5,446 nt of DNA from an uncultured delta proteobacterium. GTDB taxonomy: Bacteria > RBG-13-61-14 > DRUE01. The stretch is from contig CAIYYW010000068.1 of assembly GCA_903930515.1 (NCBI GenBank), positions 1 to 5,446 of the forward strand. The letters run 5' to 3'. Positions 1-4,866 of the stretch are shown here, in pieces (positions within the stretch are counted from its first letter, which is position 1; every line of letters begins with the position of its first letter). The position numbers and the translations under genes were made by a program. The notes under the pieces are model-generated. The model searched no databases and was not told the DNA's origin. It saw only the letters and a list, made by a program, of their open reading frames with translations.

Positions 1-922
1 CCATTGTATTTAAATTTTTCCGAAGCTCAACCGCTCGGTCCAATCCCTTGGAATACCATCCCAGATGTTTTCTCATCTCCACCACCGCTTTTTCCTCGTT
101 GAAATGGCTGATCAAAAGGTCAAGGTGGAGGGCGGCAATTGAGGCGCGCTCGCTGAGTCCCGGCGGATCAAGCTTGGGGTTTTTGATCTGAGCGAACAGC
201 CAGGGATTTCCCAGCGCCCCCCTCCCGATCATCACCGCGGCGCAACCAGTCTCATTGATCATTTGCGCGGCATCCTCCCTTGACCTGATCCCGCCGTTAC
301 CGATCACCGGAATTTTTACCGCATTCACGCAAGCCCGGATCGCCTCCAGGTTGGCCGGGCCGGAAAAAAGTTTTTCCTTGGAACGGCCGTGGATGATCAC
401 GCCGTCCGCTCCTTCGCTTTCCGCGATCCGGCAGAGTTCCAGCGCGGCTAATTCATCGTCCTTAAAACCGGTCCTCATCTTGACCGTGAGCGGGACTTTG
501 CCGATATTCTTTCTCACCCCCCGGATGATCGCCGCGGCTCGATTGGGGTCTTTCATCAAGGCCACGCCGGCTCCTTTTTTGACCACCTTTTTTACCGGGC
601 ATCCCATATTGATGTCAATCAGGTCCGCGTCCAACTCCGCAAGCATACCCGCGGCTTTGGCCATTTCCTCCGGGGAAGACCCGAAAATCTGGAACGCCAC
701 CGGCCGCTCCTCGGGATGGACATAAAGCAATTTGAAAAAATACAGCCGCCCTTTCCCGACCGCGCGGCACAGGCCCTCGGAGCTGACCATCTCGGTATAG
801 ACCAGGGAGGCTCCGTTTTTTTTGGCGATCCGCCGGCAGGGGCTGTTGCTGATCCCGGCCAGGGGCGCGAACACGGCAATGCCATCCAGCAAAAGCGGTC
901 CGATCTCCAGATTCTTTTTCAT
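1..922 (-). CDS. dusB: tRNA-dihydrouridine synthase, DusB family (3' end cut by window edge)
   Basis: This flavoenzyme reduces specific uridines in the tRNA D-loop to dihydrouridine, using FMN and NADPH, in the cytoplasm. About 307 residues are visible. An N-terminal VFAPLAGISNSPCR segment (17-30) matches the family's APMAG...R start of the TIM barrel. DINMGCPVKKV (103-113) carries the catalytic Cys108. KMRTG lies at 148-152 and IHGRS at 177-181. The phosphate-binding loops IGNGGI (207-212) and IGRGALGNPW (232-241) sit near the barrel's end, and the helical C-terminal domain begins after about 250. Family members have about 320-350 residues, so only a short tail is missing. The ATG at 922 is fixed by an in-frame TGA directly before it. 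No good Shine-Dalgarno precedes it, so translation may depend on the upstream transaldolase gene, 83 bases away on the same strand. The family call is firm; the exact tRNA position modified is not. Confidence 0.95.
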   Translation of the reverse strand, partial: MKKNLEIGPLLLDGIAVFAPLAGISNSPCRRIAKKNGASLVYTEMVSSEGLCRAVGKGRLYFFKLLYVHPEERPVAFQIFGSSPEEMAKAAGMLAELDADLIDINMGCPVKKVVKKGAGVALMKDPNRAAAIIRGVRKNIGKVPLTVKMRTGFKDDELAALELCRIAESEGADGVIIHGRSKEKLFSGPANLEAIRACVNAVKIPVIGNGGIRSREDAAQMINETGCAAVMIGRGALGNPWLFAQIKNPKLDPPGLSERASIAALHLDLLISHFNEEKAVVEMRKHLGWYSKGLDRAVELRKNLNTM

Positions 923-934
923 TCAGGATAAATA

Positions 935-960
935 TTGAACCCTATTCCCGCTTTTTTCCA
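935..960 (-). repeat. partial copy of the transaldolase 3' end
   Basis: These 26 bases match 1013-1038 (the end of the transaldolase gene) at 23 positions, exactly 78 bases away in the same orientation. Read on the minus strand they encode WKKAGIGFN, against WKKAGIEFN in the transaldolase. Two of the three differences are silent. Sequence beyond the 26 bases does not match, so this is a short repeat, not a 78-base tandem duplication. It may be a decayed copy of a dispersed palindromic element. The match is directly visible; its origin is inferred. Confidence 0.7.
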
Positions 961-999
961 GCGTCGGTCCGGTATCGGCTCGCGTATTCGCGGGGTGAA

Positions 1000-1029
1000 G
1001 CGGGGTCAGAGGTTGAACTCTATCCCCGC
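1000..1029. repeat. REP-like palindrome spanning the transaldolase stop codon
   Basis: The sequence forms an interrupted hairpin. GCGGGG (1000-1005) pairs with CCCCGC (1024-1029), then AGAG (1008-1011) pairs with CTCT (1018-1021), around a six-base loop. The transaldolase stop codon (1006-1008) lies inside it. No T-run follows on the minus strand, so it is a poor intrinsic terminator. Its GGGGTCAGAGG/CCTCTGACCCC core resembles, from memory, short palindromes dispersed in genomes that carry REP-associated (Y1-type) transposases. None of these transposases is present here. Confidence 0.5.
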
Positions 1030-1662
1030 CTTTTTCCAATCTGCGGCGAATCTTTCAATGCCGAGGTCGGTGAGGGGGTGTTTGGTGAATTGCTCCAGGA
1101 CCTTGAAGGGCACGGTCACGATATGCGCTCCGGTCATCGCGGCCTCAACTACATGGATCGGATTGCGGACGGAGGCGACAATAATTTCGGTTTCAAAATT
1201 ATAGTTTTCCCAGATCAACATCAACTGCTCAATCAACTCCATTCCGCGCTGGCCGATGTCGTCCAGTCTCCCGATGAAGGGACTGACAAAACTCGCGCCG
1301 ACCCGCGCCGCGAGCAGGGCCTGGAGCGGGGAGAAGACCAAAGTCACATTGCAGCGCGCGCCTTCCTGCTCCAGAATTTTCACCGCCTTCAACCCGTCCC
1401 CGGTCATCGGGATCTTGCACACGATATTCGGATTAAGCTTGTGCAGCTTCCGCGCCTCCTTGAGCATCCCCTCCAAATCCAGGCTCACCACCTCCGCGCT
1501 CACCGGCCCGTTCACGATCGCGCAGATTTCCAGGAGCAATTCCTTGAACGGCTTTTTCTCCCTGGCCACCAGGCTCGGGTTGGTGGTCACCCCGTCCAGA
1601 AGCCCCAGGCTCGCGGTCTCCTTGATCTCGGCCAGGTTCGCGGTGTCCAGAAATATTTTCAT
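1006..1662 (-). CDS. tal: transaldolase, short (FSA-like fold) type
   Basis: Cytoplasmic pentose phosphate enzyme that moves a dihydroxyacetone unit from sedoheptulose 7-phosphate to glyceraldehyde 3-phosphate through a Schiff base. The 218 residues form one TIM barrel, the usual length of the short class. Visible motifs are FLDTAN with Asp6, VTTNPS (25-30), SAEV with Glu57, CKIPMT with the Schiff-base Lys83, NVTLVFS (105-111), and [10 protein letters not shown] (126-135) with Phe129. Glu57 and Phe129 replace the Gln and Tyr found in fructose-6-phosphate aldolase, so transaldolase is the better call. The ATG is set by a strong AAGGAGG seven bases upstream. The gene begins 46 bases after the radical SAM stop and is probably cotranscribed with it and dusB. 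The last residues, AGIEFNL, extend past the usual ...DWKK end and are encoded by the palindrome at 1000-1029. Confidence 0.95.
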   Translation of the reverse strand: MKIFLDTANLAEIKETASLGLLDGVTTNPSLVAREKKPFKELLLEICAIVNGPVSAEVVSLDLEGMLKEARKLHKLNPNIVCKIPMTGDGLKAVKILEQEGARCNVTLVFSPLQALLAARVGASFVSPFIGRLDDIGQRGMELIEQLMLIWENYNFETEIIVASVRNPIHVVEAAMTGAHIVTVPFKVLEQFTKHPLTDLGIERFAADWKKAGIEFNL

Positions 1663-1669
1663 CTTTCTT

Positions 1670-1676
1670 CCTCCTT
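1670..1676 (-). promoter_or_regulatory. Shine-Dalgarno of transaldolase
   Basis: AAGGAGG on the minus strand, with seven bases before the ATG at 1662. This near-consensus site decides the transaldolase start. Confidence 0.85.
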
Positions 1677-1708
1677 AATCTGCGGGCGGATCAGTCCCGA
1701 TGGCATTT

Positions 1709-3034
1709 TCAAATCTTCATTGCTTGCGAGCAGGACACGATCTCCTGCCGCGGGTAGAGCACGCTCCCGGCCACCATTGCGCGCAGTTCATTTTCCGCCT
1801 TCATCAAGTCCTCCTCGTTGAGATGCTCAAGCTTGAGCGGGGACTGGTTCTTGTAGAAGTCCCATTCCTCCCAGCTTACTTCCTTGAGTAATCCCTGTTT
1901 CAGGGTCTCGGCGTGGAGATAGGTTCCGGGCGCGGGCGTGAGCCGCGAGATGGTGATGGATTCGGGATGGATGCGCTTGACCAGGTCAATGGTCATTTGC
2001 AGGTCTTCCCTTGTTTCCGGAGGAGCGCCCAGGATGATGAAGCAATGGGTTCCGATCCCGAGCTTGTGGCAGGTCTCAAACGCGGCCACCGAATCTTCCA
2101 CCTGGAAATCCTTGTTGTAGTAGTCAATGACTTTTTGAGAGCCGCTCTCAACCCCGAACGCCAGTCCGACCAGCCCCAAACCCTTCATCTCCCGGACCAG
2201 TTCCTCGCTCAAATTATTCACCCGGGTCTGGCCGGAAAATTTTATCTGGAGTCTGCGCTTTTCCAGCTCGGTCCGTAATTCCCCAAACCAAGTCAGGCCC
2301 AGGCTGGAAAGGTTGTCGTCTCGGAATAAAAAGAAACTGCGGCCGGTAAGTTTCCGCGCCCATTCTATTTCCTCGGCAACGCTTGCCGGGCTCCTCTTCC
2401 GGAGTTTGCGGCCGAAGATCAAATCCTGCATCGGCTTGCAAAACCTGCACTGGAACGGGCACCCGCGCGCGAGGCAAATCCCGATCTGGCTCATCCCGGA
2501 TTTGAGATAGGTCTGGTAGTCAAACAGGTCCCGCGCCGGGAACGGCAGCGAGCCGAGGTCCGCGATGAAACCCCGGAGCGGGGTCTTGATGATTTCGTCG
2601 TTGTTCCTCGTCCATACCCCGTCCAGGCCCTTGCCGTCTTTTCCATTTGAAAGGGCCTGGAACAACTCCAATCCGCTCCGCTCGCCCTCGCCGATCACCA
2701 GATAGTCAAACCCGCTTTTGAGCGTCCCTTCCGGATCCGCGGTCGGGTGCGGGCCCCCGGCGATGACCGGAAGTTTTGGCCGCTGGGCCTTGATCTTTTC
2801 CAGGATATGCATGGCGCGGCTGAAGAGCACGCTGGAGAAGCTCATCCCCACCGCGTCCGCCCAGCCGACCGCTTCGGTAAGCCGGTCCAGGGTCTGCTCA
2901 AAGGTGAAATCAAGGAACCGGACTTCAAAACCATTCTCGCGGAGCATCGCGGCGATATGCAAAATCCCGAGCGGTTCCTGCATCTGCCCGATCTCCGGCC
3001 ATTTGTAACGGGGATATATTAACAGCGCTTTCAT
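1709..3034 (-). CDS. B12-binding-domain radical SAM protein, substrate unknown
   Basis: A probable cobalamin-dependent radical SAM enzyme of 441 residues. Counting from the TTG alternative start five codons upstream, residues 7-135 form a B12-binding Rossmann-like domain: MKALLIYPRY, PLGILHIAAMLRENG, GMSFSS, AGGPHPTADPE and IGEGE. Residues 187-400 form the radical SAM barrel, with ARGCPFQCRFC giving the [4Fe-4S] cysteines 197, 201 and 204 (CX3CX2C), then FRDDN (242-246), GVESGSQ (299-305) and LGAPPET (340-346). The tail to 446 shows no SPASM cysteine cluster. In this superfamily, relatives act on lipids, hopanoids, tetrapyrroles and peptides, usually as methylases or ring-forming enzymes, and the sequence alone does not choose among them. 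I prefer the ATG at 3034 because the family starts MKxLLIxP and the putative transcription start lies near 3055. The alternative is TTG at 3049, preceded by AGGGAG. The gene is first in an apparent operon with tal and dusB. Confidence 0.9.
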   Translation of the reverse strand: MKALLIYPRYKWPEIGQMQEPLGILHIAAMLRENGFEVRFLDFTFEQTLDRLTEAVGWADAVGMSFSSVLFSRAMHILEKIKAQRPKLPVIAGGPHPTADPEGTLKSGFDYLVIGEGERSGLELFQALSNGKDGKGLDGVWTRNNDEIIKTPLRGFIADLGSLPFPARDLFDYQTYLKSGMSQIGICLARGCPFQCRFCKPMQDLIFGRKLRKRSPASVAEEIEWARKLTGRSFFLFRDDNLSSLGLTWFGELRTELEKRRLQIKFSGQTRVNNLSEELVREMKGLGLVGLAFGVESGSQKVIDYYNKDFQVEDSVAAFETCHKLGIGTHCFIILGAPPETREDLQMTIDLVKRIHPESITISRLTPAPGTYLHAETLKQGLLKEVSWEEWDFYKNQSPLKLEHLNEEDLMKAENELRAMVAGSVLYPRQEIVSCSQAMKI

Positions 3035-3047
3035 TCGGTTTGTTTCC

Positions 3048-3074
3048 AATCGGCTCCCTGGAATCTAGCCGATT
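3048..3074. promoter_or_regulatory. 8-bp inverted repeat over the -10 and start site: candidate operator
   Basis: AATCGGCT (3048-3055) and AGCCGATT (3067-3074) are perfect inverted repeats separated by 11 bases. The dyad touches the putative -10 box (3062-3067) and the expected transcription start of the radical SAM operon, which is where a repressor would act. If transcription starts upstream of it, the same sequence could instead fold as a leader hairpin. The symmetry is visible; the regulatory role is inferred. Confidence 0.5.
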
Positions 3075-3090
3075 AAGCGCCCCGCGTCAA
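3062..3090 (-). promoter_or_regulatory. sigma70-like promoter of the radical SAM-tal-dusB operon
   Basis: On the minus strand, TTGACG (3090-3085) and TAGATT (3067-3062) stand 17 bases apart: five of six and four of six matches to consensus at the optimal spacing. It lies directly after the mutase terminator and upstream of the radical SAM gene. Transcription would start near 3055, giving a leader of about 20 bases to the ATG at 3034. Confidence 0.6.
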
Positions 3091-3091
3091 G

Positions 3092-3119
3092 AAATACCCG
3101 GCGGGTTCCTTGGGTATTT
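3092..3119 (-). terminator. hairpin terminator after the phosphomannomutase gene, possibly bidirectional
   Basis: AAATACCC (3092-3099) and GGGTATTT (3112-3119) form a perfect 8-bp stem with a 12-base loop, starting eight bases past the mutase stop codon. On the minus strand it is followed by TTTCTT-type sequence, a weak U-tract. On the plus strand the arm ends in five Ts. The stem is only moderately GC-rich, so it may leak. Confidence 0.55.
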
Positions 3120-3127
3120 TTCAGAAT

Positions 3128-4486
3128 TCATACTTGATTCAACTTATTAACTTGGTCCTCAACCAGCTTCCGGATCTCCTCCATCCGCTCCGGCGTGTCC
3201 GCCTCAAACCGCATCACCAGCATCGGCTGGGTGTTGCTCGCCCTCACCAGGCCCCATCCGTCCTTGAAGCTCAAGCGCATCCCGTCAATATCAATCACCT
3301 TATATCCGAGTTTAAGGAAATGGCTTTTAACTTTTTCCACGATCTCAAACTTCTTCGCATCGCTTGATTTGATCCGGATTTCCGGGGTGGAATAAGCCGG
3401 AGGAACATCAGAGAGCAACTCGGATAGTTTCCGGTCGGTATGAGAAAGTATTTCCAGGACCCGCGCCGAGGTGTAGATGGCGTCGTCAAACCCGAACCAG
3501 CGGTGTTTGTAAAAAATGTGACCGCTCATCTCGCCCCCCAGTTGCGCCCCGGTTTCCTTCATCTTGGCCTTGATCAAGCTATGGCCGGCCTTCCACATAA
3601 TCGGGTTCCCGCCCTTGGCTTCAATATCGTCAAATAACCGGTGCGAACATTTGACCTCGCCGATAATGGTCGCGCCCGGAACCTCCTTGAGCAAGGCCCG
3701 GCTCAATAGGATCATAAGAATGTCCCCCCAGATCACATTTCCCCGGTCGTCAATCAGCCCGATCCGGTCCGCGTCCCCGTCATATCCGATCCCGACATCG
3801 GCCTTGAGCCTGAGCACGGTGTCTTTCAGTTCCTGCAGATTCTTGACCACCGTCGGGTCCGGATGATGGTTCGGGAAATTCCCGTCCATATCCAGATACA
3901 GACCGGTCAGGTCGCACTTGAGGCCCCGAAGCACCCTGGGCGCCACCGGGCCCGCGGTCCCGTTCCCGCAATCAATCACCGCCTTGAGCGGCTTCGCCAG
4001 CTTGATGTTCTTGAGGATGTAGTCAACATAAGGCGCGCTGATCTCGTAATCCTTGACCGAGCCTTTTCCCGAAGGATAGTCCTGCTTCTCCATAATCTTC
4101 CGCACCCGCTGTATTTCCTCGCCCCAGATCGTGTCCTTGCCGATGCAGATTTTAAAACCGTTCTGGTCCGGAGGATTGTGCGAGCCGGAAACCTGGATCC
4201 CGCCGTCAGCGTTTAGATGATACAAACTGAAATAAAGCATAGGCGTGGTCGCGATCCCGATATCGGTCACTTCCAACCCGCTCTCCAGCATCCCCTTCAG
4301 CAACGACCCGGAAAGGCTCGGCGAACTTAAGCGGCAATCCCTGCCGGCCGTAACCTTCTTCCCGCCCTTCTCAAACACCAATCGCGCGAACGCCCTTCCC
4401 AGCTCATACGCAAATCCCTCGTCAAAATCCTTCCCCGGAACCCCCCTGATGTCATACTCCCGAAATATCTCCGCATTAACCTTCAT
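3128..4486 (-). CDS. phosphomannomutase/phosphoglucomutase (alpha-D-phosphohexomutase family)
   Basis: Cytoplasmic enzyme that interconverts hexose 6-phosphates and hexose 1-phosphates, supplying precursors for nucleotide sugars used in glycan, LPS or capsule synthesis. The 452 residues match the AlgC/ManB length (about 455-465). All four active-site elements are present: QVSGSHNPP (98-106) with the phosphoserine Ser102, the metal loop DGDADR (236-241), the sugar-recognition loop GGEMSGH (317-323), and the C-terminal phosphate-binding RASNTQP (415-421). GEMSGH and the overall form favour dual mannose/glucose specificity as in AlgC over phosphoglucosamine mutase, but specificity is inferred. 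The start is supported by AGGAG six bases upstream. The ATG overlaps by four bases (ATGA) the stop of a doubtful upstream ORF. A terminator follows at 3092-3119. Confidence 0.94.
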   Translation of the reverse strand: MKVNAEIFREYDIRGVPGKDFDEGFAYELGRAFARLVFEKGGKKVTAGRDCRLSSPSLSGSLLKGMLESGLEVTDIGIATTPMLYFSLYHLNADGGIQVSGSHNPPDQNGFKICIGKDTIWGEEIQRVRKIMEKQDYPSGKGSVKDYEISAPYVDYILKNIKLAKPLKAVIDCGNGTAGPVAPRVLRGLKCDLTGLYLDMDGNFPNHHPDPTVVKNLQELKDTVLRLKADVGIGYDGDADRIGLIDDRGNVIWGDILMILLSRALLKEVPGATIIGEVKCSHRLFDDIEAKGGNPIMWKAGHSLIKAKMKETGAQLGGEMSGHIFYKHRWFGFDDAIYTSARVLEILSHTDRKLSELLSDVPPAYSTPEIRIKSSDAKKFEIVEKVKSHFLKLGYKVIDIDGMRLSFKDGWGLVRASNTQPMLVMRFEADTPERMEEIRKLVEDQVNKLNQV

Positions 4487-4776
4487 CCCTTTCTCCTTTC
4501 ATTATCGCGCGAGCGGCTTTCTTGTCCGCCGTAGCCTTGGCGAAGGTGGAAGCCGCTCTCCGCGCGCCTGATAAACTCAGCTTCTACAATAATTCCATAA
4601 TCGCCTTCAGTCAATTTGGATGGCTGATCAAGGAGTGGTTGATAAAATGAAGGCGCATTTTTGCGAGCGAATTCCTCCTCCGCTAAAGCTGCGAAGGCCA
4701 AGTCAGGCGCGATAGCTGTAATTCCCTTATGTAAATTGTCAAGATCGGACACCTCGGTGGCCCCATCAACCCGCAT
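4483..4776 (-). CDS. doubtful 97-codon ORF containing repeat copies
   Basis: I do not recognise this product. Its middle, SFYQPLLDQPSKLTEGDYGI (about 43-62), looks protein-like, but no known domain is evident. There is no Shine-Dalgarno before the ATG. The minus-strand -10 at 4801-4796 would place transcription only about 13 bases upstream. Two parts come from repeat sequence: DLAFAALAEEE (25-35) from the copy at 4672-4702, and HLRQGYGGQ from the copy in the 4506-4566 hairpin. Its stop overlaps the mutase start as ATGA, which would suit translational coupling, but the mutase has its own good ribosome site. It may be a real small gene extended by a repeat insertion, a gene remnant, or chance reading through repeats. 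Confidence 0.3.
   Translation of the reverse strand: MRVDGATEVSDLDNLHKGITAIAPDLAFAALAEEEFARKNAPSFYQPLLDQPSKLTEGDYGIIVEAEFIRRAESGFHLRQGYGGQESRSRDNERRKG
4493..4497 (-). promoter_or_regulatory. Shine-Dalgarno of phosphomannomutase
   Basis: The minus strand reads GAAAGGAGAAAGGG directly before the ATG. AGGAG stands six bases from the start and fixes it at 4486. Confidence 0.8.
4506..4566. repeat. dispersed repeat in a hairpin ('LRQGYGGQ' type)
   Basis: GAGCGGCTT (4511-4519) and AAGCCGCTC (4550-4558) are perfect 9-bp inverted arms around a 30-base core. Beyond them, CGCGC (4506-4510) can pair with GCGCG past a small bulge. The core reads CTTGTCCGCCGTAGCCTTGG and continues with CGAAGGTGG. It encodes LRQGYGGQ on the minus strand, and in other frames gives RRSLGEGG-like strings. 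From memory, these strings recur in many candidate-phylum hypothetical proteins, which points to a multicopy intergenic repeat. It lies about 15 bases before the mutase ribosome site, so in a transcript from 4796 it would be a leader hairpin. Confidence 0.65.
4672..4702 (-). repeat. diverged, inverted second copy of the repeat core
   Basis: Read on the minus strand from 4702, this stretch starts CTTGGCCTTCGCAGCTTTAG and continues with CGGAGGAGGAA. It aligns without gaps to the plus-strand core starting at 4521, with 23 of 31 identities. The two copies are therefore in opposite orientation, about 120 bases apart. The match is shorter and weaker than the hairpin copy, so chance similarity is possible. 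Confidence 0.4.
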
Positions 4777-4803
4777 TTACATTGCTTAAAAATTCATTAT
4801 ACT
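4776..4803 (+). promoter_or_regulatory. sigma70-like promoter of the RCC1 lipoprotein gene
   Basis: TTTACA (4776-4781) and TATACT (4798-4803) are separated by 16 bases, each matching consensus at five of six positions. Transcription would start near 4810 and give a leader of about 57 bases to the ATG at 4867. The -10 overlaps a minus-strand -10 at 4801-4796. Confidence 0.6.
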
Positions 4804-4827
4804 CTTAAAACCAGGTAAATAATGAAT
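4792..4827. promoter_or_regulatory. 9-bp inverted repeat around the divergent promoter
   Basis: ATTCATTAT (4792-4800) and ATAATGAAT (4819-4827) are perfect inverted repeats with an 18-base spacer. The left arm overlaps both -10 boxes, and the dyad covers the expected plus-strand start near 4810. It may be an operator acting on both directions, but AT-rich arms raise the odds of chance. Confidence 0.4.
4796..4801 (-). promoter_or_regulatory. minus-strand -10 box (TATAAT) facing the phosphomannomutase gene
   Basis: The minus strand carries a perfect TATAAT here, sharing five bases with the plus-strand TATACT. I find no good -35 at 16-18 bases upstream; CATTAT at a 17-base spacing is poor. It is the only clear promoter element upstream of the mutase and would give a leader of about 300 bases that contains the hairpin repeat. 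Confidence 0.45.
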
Positions 4828-4853
4828 AGTTCCTACAACTAAAAAGTAAAAAT

Positions 4854-4858
4854 GGAGG
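4854..4858 (+). promoter_or_regulatory. Shine-Dalgarno deciding the RCC1 lipoprotein start
   Basis: GGAGG lies eight bases before the ATG at 4867. An in-frame ATG at 4852 overlaps this site and has none of its own, so 4867 is the better start. Confidence 0.8.
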
Positions 4859-4866
4859 AATTTAAA

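Noticed and set aside
981-992. CGCG-TATT-CGCG mini-palindrome between transaldolase and dusB, considered as a terminator or protein site.
   Set aside because: A four-base stem without a T-run is too short to stand out in GC-rich DNA.
1659-1703. Short minus-strand reading frame starting [13 protein letters not shown] between the radical SAM and transaldolase genes, ending in an ATGA overlap with transaldolase.
   Set aside because: It has only 15 codons, much of it is the transaldolase Shine-Dalgarno region, and it has no ribosome site of its own.
1078-1821. Long plus-strand open frame of 247 codons opposite transaldolase.
   Set aside because: It is antisense to a gene with a full set of catalytic motifs. 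Its product is low-complexity, rich in His, Arg, Gln and Pro, with no domain, as expected for a GC-rich shadow frame.
4822-4842. Six-residue upstream frame MNSSYN in the leader of the RCC1 lipoprotein gene.
   Set aside because: Only a weak AGG precedes it, it has no regulatory codon run, and short frames like this are expected by chance.
4487-4866. Searched for tRNA, small RNA, riboswitch or CRISPR structure in the gene-poor spacer.
   Set aside because: No cloverleaf, no regularly spaced direct repeats and no recognised riboswitch core; only the hairpin repeat, its diverged copy and promoter elements could be supported.
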